Assembly (NCBI GenBank): GCA_030765055.1
Contig: CM060947.1
Span: 98,058,436-98,122,435, forward strand
Direction: 5' to 3'
Source of the DNA: Mantis religiosa
Taxonomy: Eukaryota > Arthropoda > Insecta > Mantodea > Mantidae
DNA: 64,000 nt
This document shows, piece by piece, positions 10,298 to 19,990 of this stretch. A program made the translations under genes and the position numbers. The stretch's first letter is position 1; every line of letters begins with the position of its first letter. The notes beneath the pieces were generated by a model, which saw only the letters and a program-made list of their open reading frames with translations, was not told the origin of the DNA and ran no database searches.

Positions 10298-10867
10298 GAA
10301 GGGATCACTTATTGCTTGTGAAACTATCCAATATCTTAAAATGGCGTAAAAAATTATTTATTTAATAGCAGTTGTATAAATTGCTAGGTTCTGAGTAACC
10401 ATTCCAAATTAATGTTAAGAACATACAGACAATAGCAGAGATGAACCTTTGTGACAATATTTATTTGAGTATTAAAACAGTAAAACGTGCCATCAATGGA
10501 CACCTGGTTAAGCGGAAATCTGCCTTAAATGGAAATTTTCATGTTACAATGAATTCAGAGATGTAAAGCATGCTAAATTCTGTTCATTTATCAGAAACTG
10601 TCTTACACAGACAGCGGAAATGAAAGTATGCATTTTAATGGAAAATTTCCAGTTCTGGAATGCAGAGTTTACACAAATCTCAGGCACCCGGTAACACTGA
10701 GCATTGTCTGCTCTAAGTACATGATGTTTCAGTTGAAATATGACCATATTGCTGCTATCTGAGCTACCTAGGAGAGGGCTGTGCAAATGACAGGATGAAT
10801 ACTGAAAAACCTGTCACAGTCATCCTTCACTACATAGTTCAGCATAACAGTACATCTAAACTTAAAC
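10298..10867. other. Downstream flank of TFIIE alpha exon
   Basis: AT-rich sequence without a supported reading frame. The first part may be 3' untranslated sequence if a later polyadenylation site is used. It ends at the 13-bp target duplication of the PLE-N composite (10868-10880). Confidence 0.4.
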
Positions 10868-10976
10868 AAAGGTGATGGTTACACAGAAAATGAAGCTATT
10901 TACAGTGGAGTAACAAACACTACACAAATAAAAATATTTAGTAAATATTCTCCACTTAACTTCTATTATGTTTTTG

Positions 10977-11016
10977 CGAAATTAATTTCATGGACATTTG
11001 CCCACATCTTCAGTCA
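10977..11016 (-). ncRNA. Hammerhead-like ribozyme motif, PLE-N left end
   Basis: On the minus strand: stem I UGA/UCG, core CUGAAGA plus an extra U, stem II with UGGGC/GUCCA and loop AAAU, then GAA, a minimal stem III AU-UA-AU, and U before the predicted cleavage site. All canonical core bases are present. It lies just 3' of the endonuclease frame. Known PLE hammerheads have short stem III and are thought to act as dimers. Confidence 0.75.
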
Positions 11017-11029
11017 ACACAATTCGTTG

Positions 11030-12147
11030 TCAAGGATACCATGCATTTACATATTACCAACATCTGAAGACGAAACAAACCTAAAAACAAAATCAATTGC
11101 CGGTATGTCAAAATTCATTACGCGCTTTTTATGTTTTAAAATAAATATTTTTTCCCAAACTATTAAATCTATGGGACCATTTAATTGTTTTAATAATTTA
11201 ACTTCGGGATTTATTTCATGGTTAAATGACCAAAAATGATCTGCTATGGCCGATTTATCAATTTGTTTATATCTAATGTTACGAAAATGTTCTTTCTTTC
11301 TGGTTTCCAAACTACGTTTCGTCTTTCCAATATAAACCTGATCACAATCTAAACAATTAAATTGATAAATAGCAGATTTTTTATTATTAGGAATGTTATC
11401 TTTTTTAGAAAATTGTAATATATTTTTAATAGTATATTTATTTTGAGGAACTAAAGCTATACCAACTTCTTTATTTATTTATTTATTTTTTTTTTTTGAA
11501 AATGTTTATTAACCCAAGGATGGTAAGTAAATTTTTTAAATTTATAATCATCTTTTATTATTTTTAAGAGTAGAAACATTAATACTTTTTTGATATTTAA
11601 ATTTTTCAATTTTCTTTTGTATAAAATCTTTATTAAAACCATTAATTAAAGCAGTATGAATAATATGTTTATATTCTTTATTAAATTCTTCTTTATTCAG
11701 GGGTATATTTATTAATCTATAAATCAAACTATTAAAAACAGCAAATTTATGTGGAAAAGGGTTAAAACTTATTTTTTATGTAATTATCAAAATGAGTAGA
11801 TTTCCTATAAATACCAAAATCTAATTTGTTATTATTTCTTATTATTTTCAAATCTAGAAAAGGAAGAAATCCATTAATTTCAGTTTCTAATGTGAATTTT
11901 ATAGCTTTATTTTGTAAATTTAGTAATTTTAAAGCATCATTAATTTGTTTTTCAGGAACAATAGCAAATATATCATCAACATACCTATACCATGTTTTAA
12001 AAATTAAAGGAAAAGCTTTAGTGACTTGAATTTCGAGAAAACTCATAAAAAGATCAGCAAGAAAAGGTGAAAGAGGATTACCCATTGCTAAGCCAGAAGT
12101 TTGTTGAAAAAATTCACCATTAAAAGTGAAAAAATTTTGATCCAAAC
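11030..12147 (-). pseudogene. PLE-N reverse transcriptase C-part and GIY-YIG endonuclease
   Basis: On the minus strand, 11762-12145 encodes RT core motifs GLAMGNPLSPFLADLFMSF and YRYVDDIFAIVPEKQI, where the YVDD box holds the catalytic aspartates. Downstream come a linker with KSINVSTL and FTYHPWVNKHF-like sequence (11480-11600), and then the GIY-YIG domain: SAIYQFNCLDCDQVYIGKTK, KKEHFRNIRYKQIDKSAIA and WEKIFILK (11047-11400). This order (RT then GIY-YIG) is diagnostic of Penelope-like elements. Frameshifts occur in the poly-A/T-rich linker near 11490, and the RT N-part is separated by the PLE-C insertion. The same C-terminal region is present in inverted orientation at 20686-21489. Confidence 0.85.
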
Positions 12148-12263
12148 AAAAATCAGTAAATCAAGATTTAACTGTATTGGAACACCACAGTGAAACGAAA
12201 TAATTATTAATTTTTAGATGAGTTGTATCTATTACACATCTGCTTCACTTACGTACCTATTTT

Positions 12264-12303
12264 GAGGACATGTTTCGCAAATCATCGTTTGCATCTTTGG
12301 CTG
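12264..12303 (-). ncRNA. Hammerhead-like ribozyme motif, PLE-C copy 2 (degraded core)
   Basis: Same fold as 38821-38860 (stem II GCAAA/UUUGC, GAAAC-AU-GUC), but the core reads CCAAAGA instead of CUGAAGA. Two conserved bases are lost, so it is probably inactive. Confidence 0.5.
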
Positions 12304-12599
12304 TTATGCGACTAAAGCTTGATCCAGTGGTGTGGGTAATTCTGGAGTTGCTGCTGCCATCTGTTGATTTAGTGATGAACTTAAATGTGGGATTCTCTTC
12401 TGGCGGGATTTCAAAGTTCATTAGTTGGTTTTTATCTTTTTCTATGTATATTCTCTCCCATATGACGAGTTCACTATGTTTTTGTACGTATTTTAGTAAT
12501 TCTGTGCTATCTTCAATTTCATGATTTTCAGACCAGAAATGAGCTGCTATTGCGGACTTATCAATATTTTTGTATCTTAAGTGCCTGAAGTGTTCTTTC

Positions 12600-13620
12600 T
12601 TTCTAGTGCCTATGTTTCTTTTTGTCCTCCCTATGTAAATTTTTTCAGTCTTTACACTTAATCTTGTAAATGCCTGACTTTTCCTCTGGTTTTATCTTAT
12701 CAGTATTATTACTGTGAAGTAGGTTTTTAATGTTGTAATTGTTTTTAGGTGCCAATGTTATATTGTATTTCTTGAATATTTGTTGGAACTTTTTTGTGGC
12801 CCAGGGGTGGTAAGTAAATTTAGCAAATCTAATTTCTTGTTTTATTGGTGTGAGAGCTGTGATCTGTTTTAATCTCTTTTGAAGTTTGAATGATTTTAGT
12901 TTTTTATCTACAAGGTTTTTTCCATATCCATTTTTAATTGCAGTTTTTAAGATTTGATGGTATTCTTTTTGATATTCTTGCTGGCTGAGGGGTAGATTTA
13001 CTAATCTGTGTGTGAGACTGTTGATGGTGGCATGTTTGTGTGGAATTGGGTTGAAACTATTTGCTTTGATGTAATTATCTGTGTGTGTTGCTTTTCTATG
13101 GATACCAAATTCTAGTTTTTCATTGCTTTTTTTGATTTTAAGTTTCAAAAAAGGTAGAGTACAGTCCTCTTCAGTTTCTACTGTGAATTGTATGCTGGGT
13201 TCTTGCAGGTTGAGTAGTTTCAAAGCATCATCTATTTGTTTGTTGGGCACTATTGCAAATATGTCGTCTACTTATGTGTACCATGTTTTAAAAATATGAG
13301 GGAAGGCTTTAATTATATGTGTTTCGAAAAAGCTCATGTATAAATTGGCCAAAAATGGTGATAGAGGGCTTCCCATAGCCAGTCCTGAAATTTGTTTATA
13401 ATATTTTCCATCAAAAACAAAATAATTTTGATGTATACATGTTTCAGTCATTGCCAAATATTCTTCTGTTGCATTGGCATCTAGGTTAATAGAATTTAGC
13501 CATTTCTTCAGTTGAATCAAAAGTTTGTCTAATGGAATGCTAGGGAAGAGGGAGCGGACATCAAAGGATACTAAAGTGTCATAAGGGTTTAGTTTAAGAT
13601 TTTGAATTTTTTCTACCAGG
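12600..13620 (-). pseudogene. PLE-C reverse transcriptase and start of endonuclease, broken
   Basis: Minus strand. At 13272-13520 the frame encodes QISGLAMGSPLSPFLANLYMSFFE, the RT motif before the active site. The active-site box follows after an in-frame stop (TAA at about 13273): VDDIFAIVPNKQIDDALKLL. 12645-13250 continues through TLPFLKLKIK, HRLVNLPLSQQEYQKEY and FTYHPWATKKFQQIFKKYNI into EEKSGIYKIKCKD, the start of GIY-YIG. The endonuclease continues in another frame to about 12350. With one stop, one frameshift near 12645 and a 5' truncation, it is not functional. It is a close relative of the copies at 7974-9075 and 38761-40013 and clearly distinct from PLE-N. Confidence 0.85.
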
Positions 13621-13677
13621 TCTAAAGAGTTTTTTATGCTCAGAGTATGGAATTGTGGAATTAATAAAAATCAGTAA

Positions 13678-14245
13678 GTTTAACAAAATTAACTATTAAG
13701 TCCTCATGTAAATTTATTGAATTCAACCACTTTTTTAAATAAATTAAAACTTTTTCTGTAGGAATACTAGGAAATAAGGCAGTTACATCAAAAGAAATAA
13801 GTGTATCAGTTTTAGAAAATACAACACTATCAATCTTTTTTATTAGTTCAAAATAGTTTTTAATACTTAAACTTTCAAATTTATCAAAATGACTCATTTT
13901 TTTGTGTAACCGTTTTGCTAAATTGTGAGTTGGTGAGTTTATACAATTAACAATAGGTCTCATTTTATTACCGGGCTTATGAATTTTAGGAAGGGCATAA
14001 ATTCTAGGTAAAACAGGATTACTAACTTACAAAATGTTTTTCTTTGTCTAATATAACTTTCACTTCATTAAGTATTTTATTAAAATTTGTAATACAAGAT
14101 TTTAAAGGGTCTTTATTAATCTTTATAAAATCTTCACCTTGAAGTAAAACATTTACTCTATTAATATAATCTAATTTATCTAAAATTACAATTCTATTAC
14201 CTTTATCTGCTTTGGTGAAAATTAAATCTTTTTGATTTAATGAAT

Positions 14246-14339
<94 letters not shown>

Positions 14340-14826
14340 TCTTTTTGCTTTACATTTATCTAAATTTTGCAACACTTTGCTACATTTTAATTTAATCAAA
14401 GATTTATTATTTTCATTTAAATCTTCACTAGCAATTTCTATATCTGCAATATAATCATCTATATTGTTTGAAAAATCTACACATGTTTTTAAACCTTGAT
14501 TTAAAAAATTTAACTCTTTCATTAAGGTTAGAATTTGATAAATTAACATACATTATCTTTATTATTTTTAATAACTGGGTTTAATTCATTTTGTTTCAAA
14601 CATAAATTATATAATTTCTTTTTTAATTTAGTGGTTTTATTTTTCATATTTATATTAAGAATGTGAAATAATTTGGATTCTAAATTAAGCCATATTGTAT
14701 AACCTAAAATCTTTGTTAATTTAAGATGTAAATCATATAATTTAAGTTCAATATTACTTAAACTTTTAAAAAATAAACTTCTTTCAACTTGAATTACTTT
14801 TTTCTCCGTTGCTTGTTAATGAATAC
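13678..14826 (-). pseudogene. PLE-N N-terminal part and RT fingers/palm
   Basis: Minus strand. 13661-13963 encodes MRPIVNCINSPTHNLAKRLHKK and LISFDVTALFPSIPTEK, the RT motif with the first catalytic Asp. Upstream, 14022-14549 encodes LIFTKADKGNRIVILDKLDY, the PLE 'KADKGN' motif, and a helical N-terminal region. The remaining N-terminus (14570-14826) continues on the far side of the Gypsy insertion at 20426-20530 (KHKVVPIFVRKTVKF). Frame breaks occur near 13970-14020 and 14550. A long (ATT)n tract at 14246-14340 would encode polyasparagine. Confidence 0.85.
14246..14340. repeat. (AAT)n microsatellite inside the PLE-N frame
   Basis: About 95 bp of AAT/ATT trinucleotide repeat, with an orientation switch from ATA to ATT near 14263. 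On the minus strand it reads as about 25 consecutive Asn codons followed by Ile codons without breaking the frame. Confidence 0.95.
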
Positions 14827-15261
14827 TGTCACCCAGTTATCGGGAGGCACCACAAGCAACAGCTGAGAAGGGGCCGGAGGCCACGCCACGCCCACTCGTC
14901 TGTCTCCTGTCACTAACTGAGGGGTGATTTGCGGTAGTGTCGCCGGTCCTTCGATGTTTCTCTCCCCTTCTCCGGTGGTCTGGAACGTTCGGTGATTAGA
15001 GACTTCTAGAAAAACACTGACATTCTTATAAAAAGGGTTTCAGAGAGACAGTGAGTCAGTCAGTGTTTGACGTGCTAGCGAAGGACGTGTTTACGTAACC
15101 GCGAGTACAGTGAAATTGTAACGGACGGACTGGTGAATTATAATTGTTGCAGCACGTAATTCTGTGTAATTGGCAAGTGTTTAACTGTAAGTCGGTGGAA
15201 ATAAAGAACATTGTTGAGTGGTGTAATTGGACTTTTTATTTCACGAACCCACAAAGTCACA
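14827..15261 (+). repeat. 5' LTR of Gypsy A
   Basis: 435 bp, TGTCACCCAG...AAAGTCACA. A TATA box (TATAAAAA, 15027-15034) is followed by a GTGAGTCAGTCAGTG region that is a plausible start of R. AATAAA at about 15202 is a likely polyadenylation signal. I see no difference from the 3' LTR by eye. Confidence 0.95.
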
Positions 15262-15280
15262 CTGGTGTCAGGAAGCGGGA
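15262..15280 (+). other. Primer-binding region of Gypsy A
   Basis: TGGTGTCAGGAAGCGGG begins 1-2 bp after the LTR, where a tRNA 3' end would prime minus-strand DNA synthesis. The tRNA species is not identified. Confidence 0.6.
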
Positions 15281-15306
15281 AGATAACATCACCGAACATT
15301 ACAACC

Positions 15307-16404
15307 ATGGACGCGGCATTGGAAAAAATTTTGGAGAAGATGATGGAAATGAAGGCCGAAATAACAGCGAAGACGGAAGAAATAAAGACCGAATTGACCA
15401 CAGAAATGAGGGCAGCGAACGACAGTCTGGCCACGGAAATGAAGGAGGCGAACGAGGTTCTCGCCGCCAAATCTGACGAACAGTTGGCCGGCGTGAGGGA
15501 TGACGTCACGAAGCTGGGCAAGCGGATGGGCCAAGTAGACGACCGCCTTAATGATTTAGAGGAAAAGGCCGACAATAACGCCAAGACCCTGAACGCCGTG
15601 GTGGAAGACGTCGAAGACCTTGCGAACCGCATTAACAACCTGGAAGGGAAGGCTGACAGCAGCGTCAAGTCCCTGAACGCAATGGTGGAGGACGTCGTCG
15701 GCAGGAGGTTGAAGGATTTGAAGCCCGACGCGCCGGGACGCGACACAACATCTGCGCGCGTCAAACCTCCCAAGTATGACGGCGCGTCAACGTTTGAAGT
15801 CTTCCGCCGCCAGTTCGACACAGTGGCCAGGCACAACAGGTGGTCACCGGAGGAAGAGGCTACACAGTTAATAGCCAGCCTCCAGGGACGGGCCGCGGAA
15901 GTGCTAAACGCGGTGCAGACGATGGCGGCGCCCAAGGACATCTGGGAGGCCCTGGAGAATCGCTTCGGGAACCACCGCTTAGCCGCAGCATACCGAAGCC
16001 AGCTAAGGGCAAGGTCGCAGCAGCCGGGGGAGACGCTGCAGGAGTTCGCCATAGCCATCGAGCAGCTGGCTAGCAAGGCCTTGGTTGACCTGCCACTGGA
16101 GTTCGTATCCCAGGAAGCCGCCTATAATTTTGTCGACGGGGTACGGGACACGGAGATTCGTCAGCGCCTAATGCTCGGCGAATATAAAACCATCCACGAG
16201 GCGCTGACAGCGGCATTAAGGATGGAGGCGGCCAAAATAACATCCCTCCCGACGTCGAGAACGAGGAGCGTCCGCTACGCCGGAGACCGAAGACCAGCTG
16301 AGGGACGCCGGCGAACACCTAGTGGCCTGTGTTGGGGGTGTGGACAGCCCGGACACCTGCAGAGAGACTGCCCACACCAGGAAGAGCAGCCGGAAAACGA
16401 GTAA
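15307..16404 (+). CDS. gag: Gag polyprotein of Gypsy A
   Basis: Gag forms the cytoplasmic particle that packages element RNA. I take the ATG at 15307 (ACCATGG context) as the start, giving about 365 residues; the open frame extends upstream to 15211 inside the LTR. The N-terminal half is a charged coiled coil with repeated blocks (LEEKADNNAKTLNA, LEGKADSSVKSLNA). The central retrotransposon-gag domain includes YDGASTFEVFRRQFD, ATQLIASLQGRAAEVL and FAIAIEQLASKAL. It ends with one CCHC zinc knuckle, CWGCGQPGHLQRDC (from 16330). The stop is at 16402-16404 and pol overlaps in the -1 frame. The reading frame is undamaged. Confidence 0.95.
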   Translation: MDAALEKILEKMMEMKAEITAKTEEIKTELTTEMRAANDSLATEMKEANEVLAAKSDEQLAGVRDDVTKLGKRMGQVDDRLNDLEEKADNNAKTLNAVVEDVEDLANRINNLEGKADSSVKSLNAMVEDVVGRRLKDLKPDAPGRDTTSARVKPPKYDGASTFEVFRRQFDTVARHNRWSPEEEATQLIASLQGRAAEVLNAVQTMAAPKDIWEALENRFGNHRLAAAYRSQLRARSQQPGETLQEFAIAIEQLASKALVDLPLEFVSQEAAYNFVDGVRDTEIRQRLMLGEYKTIHEALTAALRMEAAKITSLPTSRTRSVRYAGDRRPAEGRRRTPSGLCWGCGQPGHLQRDCPHQEEQPENE

Positions 16405-18806
16405 GGGCCGTCGTGGAGAGGGGCACGTCGGCGCCATCACCACCATCCCCTCGAGTGACACTGCGCGCCGTCAGCCGGCGTATGGATGACAGCCTCATCG
16501 CGGACGGTTGGATAAGAGGAAAGCCGTGCCGCGTGCTGGTGGACACCGGGGCGGCCGTGACCATCATCAGACCTGACGTGGCGAAGGGTTTGCCGACAAG
16601 AAAGCCAAGCCGGCCATACCAGCTTGTCACGGCATCGGGCGACACCTTGCCTGTGGAGAAGGAGGCCCTGCTGGAGCTGAACTTGGGACGGAGTGCCGTG
16701 CGTCTGTGGGTGTTCGTCGCGAAGGTGGCTGAGGAGGTGATCCTGGGACTGGATGCCCTCAGGAGCCATGAGGCGACGGTCGACGTCGGCAAGAAGGTCC
16801 TGCGGCTTAACGGAGAAGAGGTTATACTCCGTCAACCCGAAGAGCGCCTTGGAATGTGCAGGGTCGTCTTGGACGAAGACGTGGCTGTTCCCGCGAGGAG
16901 CGAGGTGGTGGTGACGGCGCGACTTGAGGGTCAGAGAACCAGGAACATGATGCTGGACCAGAAGACGCCTGTACACGGACTGTGTGTAGCCAGGGCATTG
17001 CTGCCCTGCCGAGAGGAGGTGCCAGTGAGACTGCTAAATCCAACGGACACCGATCACGACGTCCAGGCCGGGACGGAGTTGGGAACGTGCGAGCCCGTAG
17101 TGAGCGTAACAGCAATCGACAAGACACAGGAGCCGGCGCCGAAGCAACACCTGGGGCCCCGGCTAGAAGGCTTACTGGAGAGGGCGGCCGACCACCTGAC
17201 CGCAGAACAGCTGGAGCAGGTACGACAACTACTGGGGCGATACGAGCGCGTCTTCAGCCAAGGCGATAGTGACTACGGCCGCACGGACAAAGTGCTTCAC
17301 CGCATCGACACCGGAGACGCCCGGCCTATTCGGCAACCACATAGACGCGTTCCGCTGGCGAAGCAAGGGGCGGTACGAGACATGCTGGAGGACATGAGAT
17401 CCAGGGGAGTGATTGAAGAGTCCGACAGCCCTTGGTGTTCCCCTGTAGTCTTGGTGACGAAGAAGAACGGCGAGCTGCGCTTCTGCGTAGACTACAGAAA
17501 GCTGAACGCTGTCACCCGGAAGGACTGCTTTCCCTTACGCCGGATTGACGACACCCTGGACACGCTAGCTGGTGCACAGTGGTTCTCGACCCTGGACCTG
17601 AAGTCGGGCTACTGGCAGGTAGCTCTAGACCCGAGAGACAAGGAGAAGACCGCATTCTCGACGGGCCAAGGTCTTTGGCAGTTCACGGTTATGCCCTTTG
17701 GCCTCTGCAACGCACCAGCTACCTTCCAACGCCTCATGGAGTCAGTGATGAGAGGGCTGACTTACGATGCCTGCCTGCTATACCTGGACGACATCATCAT
17801 CGTCGGGAAGACTTTTGAAGATCACCTCGAGAATCTGAGCAAGGTGCTACAGAGACTGCAGGCGACCAACTTGAAGCTGAACGCGAAGAAGTGCCAGCTC
17901 TTCCGCAAGGAAGTTAACTACTTGGGCCACATAGTCTCAGCAACCGGAGTGGCCACAGACCCGGAGAAGACGCAGGCTGTGAGAGATTGGCCTCGCCCAA
18001 AGGATAAGAAAGAATTGCGCAGTTTCCTGGGGCTGTGCAGTTATTACAGGCGCTTCATAAAGGGGTTCTCCAACATCGCAAAACCCCTCACCCGCCTGAC
18101 AGAGGAACACCGGCCTTATGTGTGGACGGAGGACGCAGAAAACGCTTTCCAGCACCTAAAGGAGACCCTGTGCAGTGCTCCAATTTTGGTTTTCCCACGA
18201 CCGGGTGGCACCTTCATTGTGGACACCGACGCCAGCGACCATTGCATTGGAGGTGTCCTGTCGCAGATCCAGGACGGCCATGAGCGGGTGATAGCCTATT
18301 ACAGCAAGACGCTATCCAAGGCAGAGAAGAACTACTGCGTCACCCGACGGGAGTTACTGGCGGTAGTAAAGACATTGGAGCACTTCCACAAGTACCTGTA
18401 CGGTCAGCCATTCCACCTGAGGACTGACCATTCCGCCCTAACCTGGCTATTGACCTTTAAGAACCTGGAAGGCCAGACAGCACGTTGGGTCCAGAGGTTG
18501 CAGGAGTACGACTTCACCTCGGAACATCGTAGAGGGAAGAGCCATGGTAACGCAGACGCCATGTCCCGAAGACCCTGTCCAGAAGAGTGCGGCCAGTGCA
18601 CAAGAGTGGAAGAGAAGGAGTGTGCCGCAGCAGTGCGAGTAGTTGTGGCAGTGCCTGCTGAAGGCTGGGATAGCGCAGGCCTGAGGAGGGAGCAGCTGGC
18701 GGACGCAGACTTGGGGCCACTCTTGAGGGAAGTGGAGGCAGGGATGAGACCAACCTGGGAGGACATCGCACCGAGGAGCGCCACCTACAAGTCGTACTGG
18801 GCCTAA
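16329..18806 (+). CDS. pol: Pol part 1 of Gypsy A: protease, reverse transcriptase, RNase H
   Basis: The open frame is 825 residues. The aspartic protease has LVDTGAAVTII (DTGA at residues 72-75) and VILGLDAL. RT spans roughly residues 330-520 with LRFCVDYRKLNAVT, FSTLDLKSGYWQVALD, MPFGLCNAPATFQRLM and the catalytic YLDDIIIV box (YLDD about 485-488). RNase H follows with TDASDHCIGGVLSQ (about 633) and LRTDHSALTWLL. The frame ends at a TAA (18804-18806), while the protein clearly continues in the same frame into integrase, so this stop looks like a single recent point change. Relative to gag the frame is -1 and overlaps it for 76 bp. Translation probably starts by frameshifting rather than at the first ATG. 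Confidence 0.93.
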   Translation: MLGVWTARTPAERLPTPGRAAGKRVRAVVERGTSAPSPPSPRVTLRAVSRRMDDSLIADGWIRGKPCRVLVDTGAAVTIIRPDVAKGLPTRKPSRPYQLVTASGDTLPVEKEALLELNLGRSAVRLWVFVAKVAEEVILGLDALRSHEATVDVGKKVLRLNGEEVILRQPEERLGMCRVVLDEDVAVPARSEVVVTARLEGQRTRNMMLDQKTPVHGLCVARALLPCREEVPVRLLNPTDTDHDVQAGTELGTCEPVVSVTAIDKTQEPAPKQHLGPRLEGLLERAADHLTAEQLEQVRQLLGRYERVFSQGDSDYGRTDKVLHRIDTGDARPIRQPHRRVPLAKQGAVRDMLEDMRSRGVIEESDSPWCSPVVLVTKKNGELRFCVDYRKLNAVTRKDCFPLRRIDDTLDTLAGAQWFSTLDLKSGYWQVALDPRDKEKTAFSTGQGLWQFTVMPFGLCNAPATFQRLMESVMRGLTYDACLLYLDDIIIVGKTFEDHLENLSKVLQRLQATNLKLNAKKCQLFRKEVNYLGHIVSATGVATDPEKTQAVRDWPRPKDKKELRSFLGLCSYYRRFIKGFSNIAKPLTRLTEEHRPYVWTEDAENAFQHLKETLCSAPILVFPRPGGTFIVDTDASDHCIGGVLSQIQDGHERVIAYYSKTLSKAEKNYCVTRRELLAVVKTLEHFHKYLYGQPFHLRTDHSALTWLLTFKNLEGQTARWVQRLQEYDFTSEHRRGKSHGNADAMSRRPCPEECGQCTRVEEKECAAAVRVVVAVPAEGWDSAGLRREQLADADLGPLLREVEAGMRPTWEDIAPRSATYKSYWA

Positions 18807-18815
18807 TGGGACTCG

Positions 18816-19979
18816 TTGAAGATCAGAGAGGGCGTGCTGTTCCGGGTATGGGAATCACCCGATGGGAAGACGCAGAGAGAGCAGTTGGTACTTGACCGGA
18901 GTAAGGTCCCGGAAGTCCTGGAGGAAGTACACGCCGGTACTTCGGGAGGACACCTGGGAGCGAACCGAACGATTGACAAACTACGGCAGCGCTACTACTG
19001 GCTGAGGCTCCGAGCAGATGCTGAGAGATGGTGCCGTCAGTGCCACGTGTGCGCGGCGAGTCGCGGCCCCCAGACTAGGAGCCGGGGTCGCATGCAGCAG
19101 TACAACGTCGGAGCGCCATTCGAACGGCTCGCCGTCGACATTGCTGGACCGTTCCCAGTTTCCGACCGAGGCAACAAGTACCTAATGGTGGTCGTGGACT
19201 ACTTCACCAAGTGGCCGGAGGTGTATGCCATCCCAAACCAAGAGGCAAAGACAATCACAGACTGCCTCGTGGAGCAAGTGTTCTGTCGATTTGGGGTGCC
19301 GTTAGAGCTACACAGTGACCAGGGTACCAACTTTGAGTCCAACCTACTGAAGGAGGCATTACAAAGGCTTGGGGTGAACAAGACTCGCACTACGCCTCTA
19401 CATCCCCAATCGGACGGCATGGTCGAAAGGTACATCAGGACCTTAGAGGAACACCTGAGGAAAGTCGTGGCCAGCCATCAGCGAGACTGGGACGTCAAGG
19501 TGCCACTGTTCTTGCTGGCCTATCGCTCATCTACACACGACACAACTGGGATGACGCCAGCCAGCTTAATGTTCGGCCGAGAGTTACGCCTCCCTTGTGA
19601 CCTGGCTTTTGGAAGCCCTCCGGAAGTGAAACAGCCAGCGACCGAGTATGTGGAGAACTTGGTGGACCATCTCCACGACATGCACGAGATGGCTCGCCAG
19701 AACATCCAGAAGGCGAGCGACCGCATGAAGACCAGGTATGACAGGCAAGCCAACAGCCAAGGGTTCCAGCAAGGTGACCTAGTCTGGTTGTACAGTCCTA
19801 CCCGGACCAAGGGACGGTGCCCGAAGCTCCAGCAGCCATGGCAAGGACCGTACCGGGTGGTGAAGAGGATTAACGACGTGGTCTACCGCATCCAGAAGGT
19901 TCCCCGAGGGAAGATGTTGGTTGTACACCTGGATCGTCTAGCCCGCTATGATGGTGCTGTTCGGGACGACCAGCTTTGA
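18816..19979 (+). CDS. pol: Pol part 2 of Gypsy A: integrase
   Basis: This is the same frame as 16329-18806 after the TAA at 18804. Integrase joins element cDNA to the chromosome. An H-H-C-C zinc-binding domain is seen in HAGTSGGHLGANRTIDK and WCRQCHVCAAS. The catalytic core has Asp in AVDIAGPFPV, Asp in LHSDQGTNFES and Glu in GMVERYIRTLEEHL, with exactly 35 residues between the last two (DD35E). The C-terminus has GDLVWLYSPTR and GPYRVVKRINDVVYRIQ, typical of a Gypsy GPY/F module. The frame ends at 19977-19979, directly before the polypurine tract. All catalytic residues are present. Confidence 0.93.
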   Translation: MKIREGVLFRVWESPDGKTQREQLVLDRSKVPEVLEEVHAGTSGGHLGANRTIDKLRQRYYWLRLRADAERWCRQCHVCAASRGPQTRSRGRMQQYNVGAPFERLAVDIAGPFPVSDRGNKYLMVVVDYFTKWPEVYAIPNQEAKTITDCLVEQVFCRFGVPLELHSDQGTNFESNLLKEALQRLGVNKTRTTPLHPQSDGMVERYIRTLEEHLRKVVASHQRDWDVKVPLFLLAYRSSTHDTTGMTPASLMFGRELRLPCDLAFGSPPEVKQPATEYVENLVDHLHDMHEMARQNIQKASDRMKTRYDRQANSQGFQQGDLVWLYSPTRTKGRCPKLQQPWQGPYRVVKRINDVVYRIQKVPRGKMLVVHLDRLARYDGAVRDDQL

Positions 19980-19990
19980 GGAGGGAGCAG
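19978..19990 (+). other. Polypurine tract of Gypsy A
   Basis: GAGGAGGGAGCAG abuts the 3' LTR and overlaps the pol stop codon. It is the expected primer for plus-strand synthesis. The identical tract precedes the 3' LTR of Gypsy B (25526-25538). Confidence 0.8.

Larger units (their letters stand above)
12160..13665 (-). mobile_element. Penelope-like element PLE-C, 5'-truncated, nested in PLE-N
   Basis: A perfect 12-bp target duplication AAAAATCAGTAA (12148-12159 and 13666-13677) interrupts the PLE-N reverse transcriptase frame. The element reads on the minus strand with its 3' tail (TTAACTGTATTGGAACACC) at the left and a 5' truncation at 13665. Unlike the other PLE-C copies it is a simple single-orientation insertion. 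Confidence 0.9.

Noticed and set aside
15138..16076. 312-codon minus-strand frame opposite the Gypsy A gag (and similar ones opposite pol and Gypsy B)
   Set aside because: Antisense shadows in GC-rich codon-biased sequence; the plus-strand frames carry the domains.
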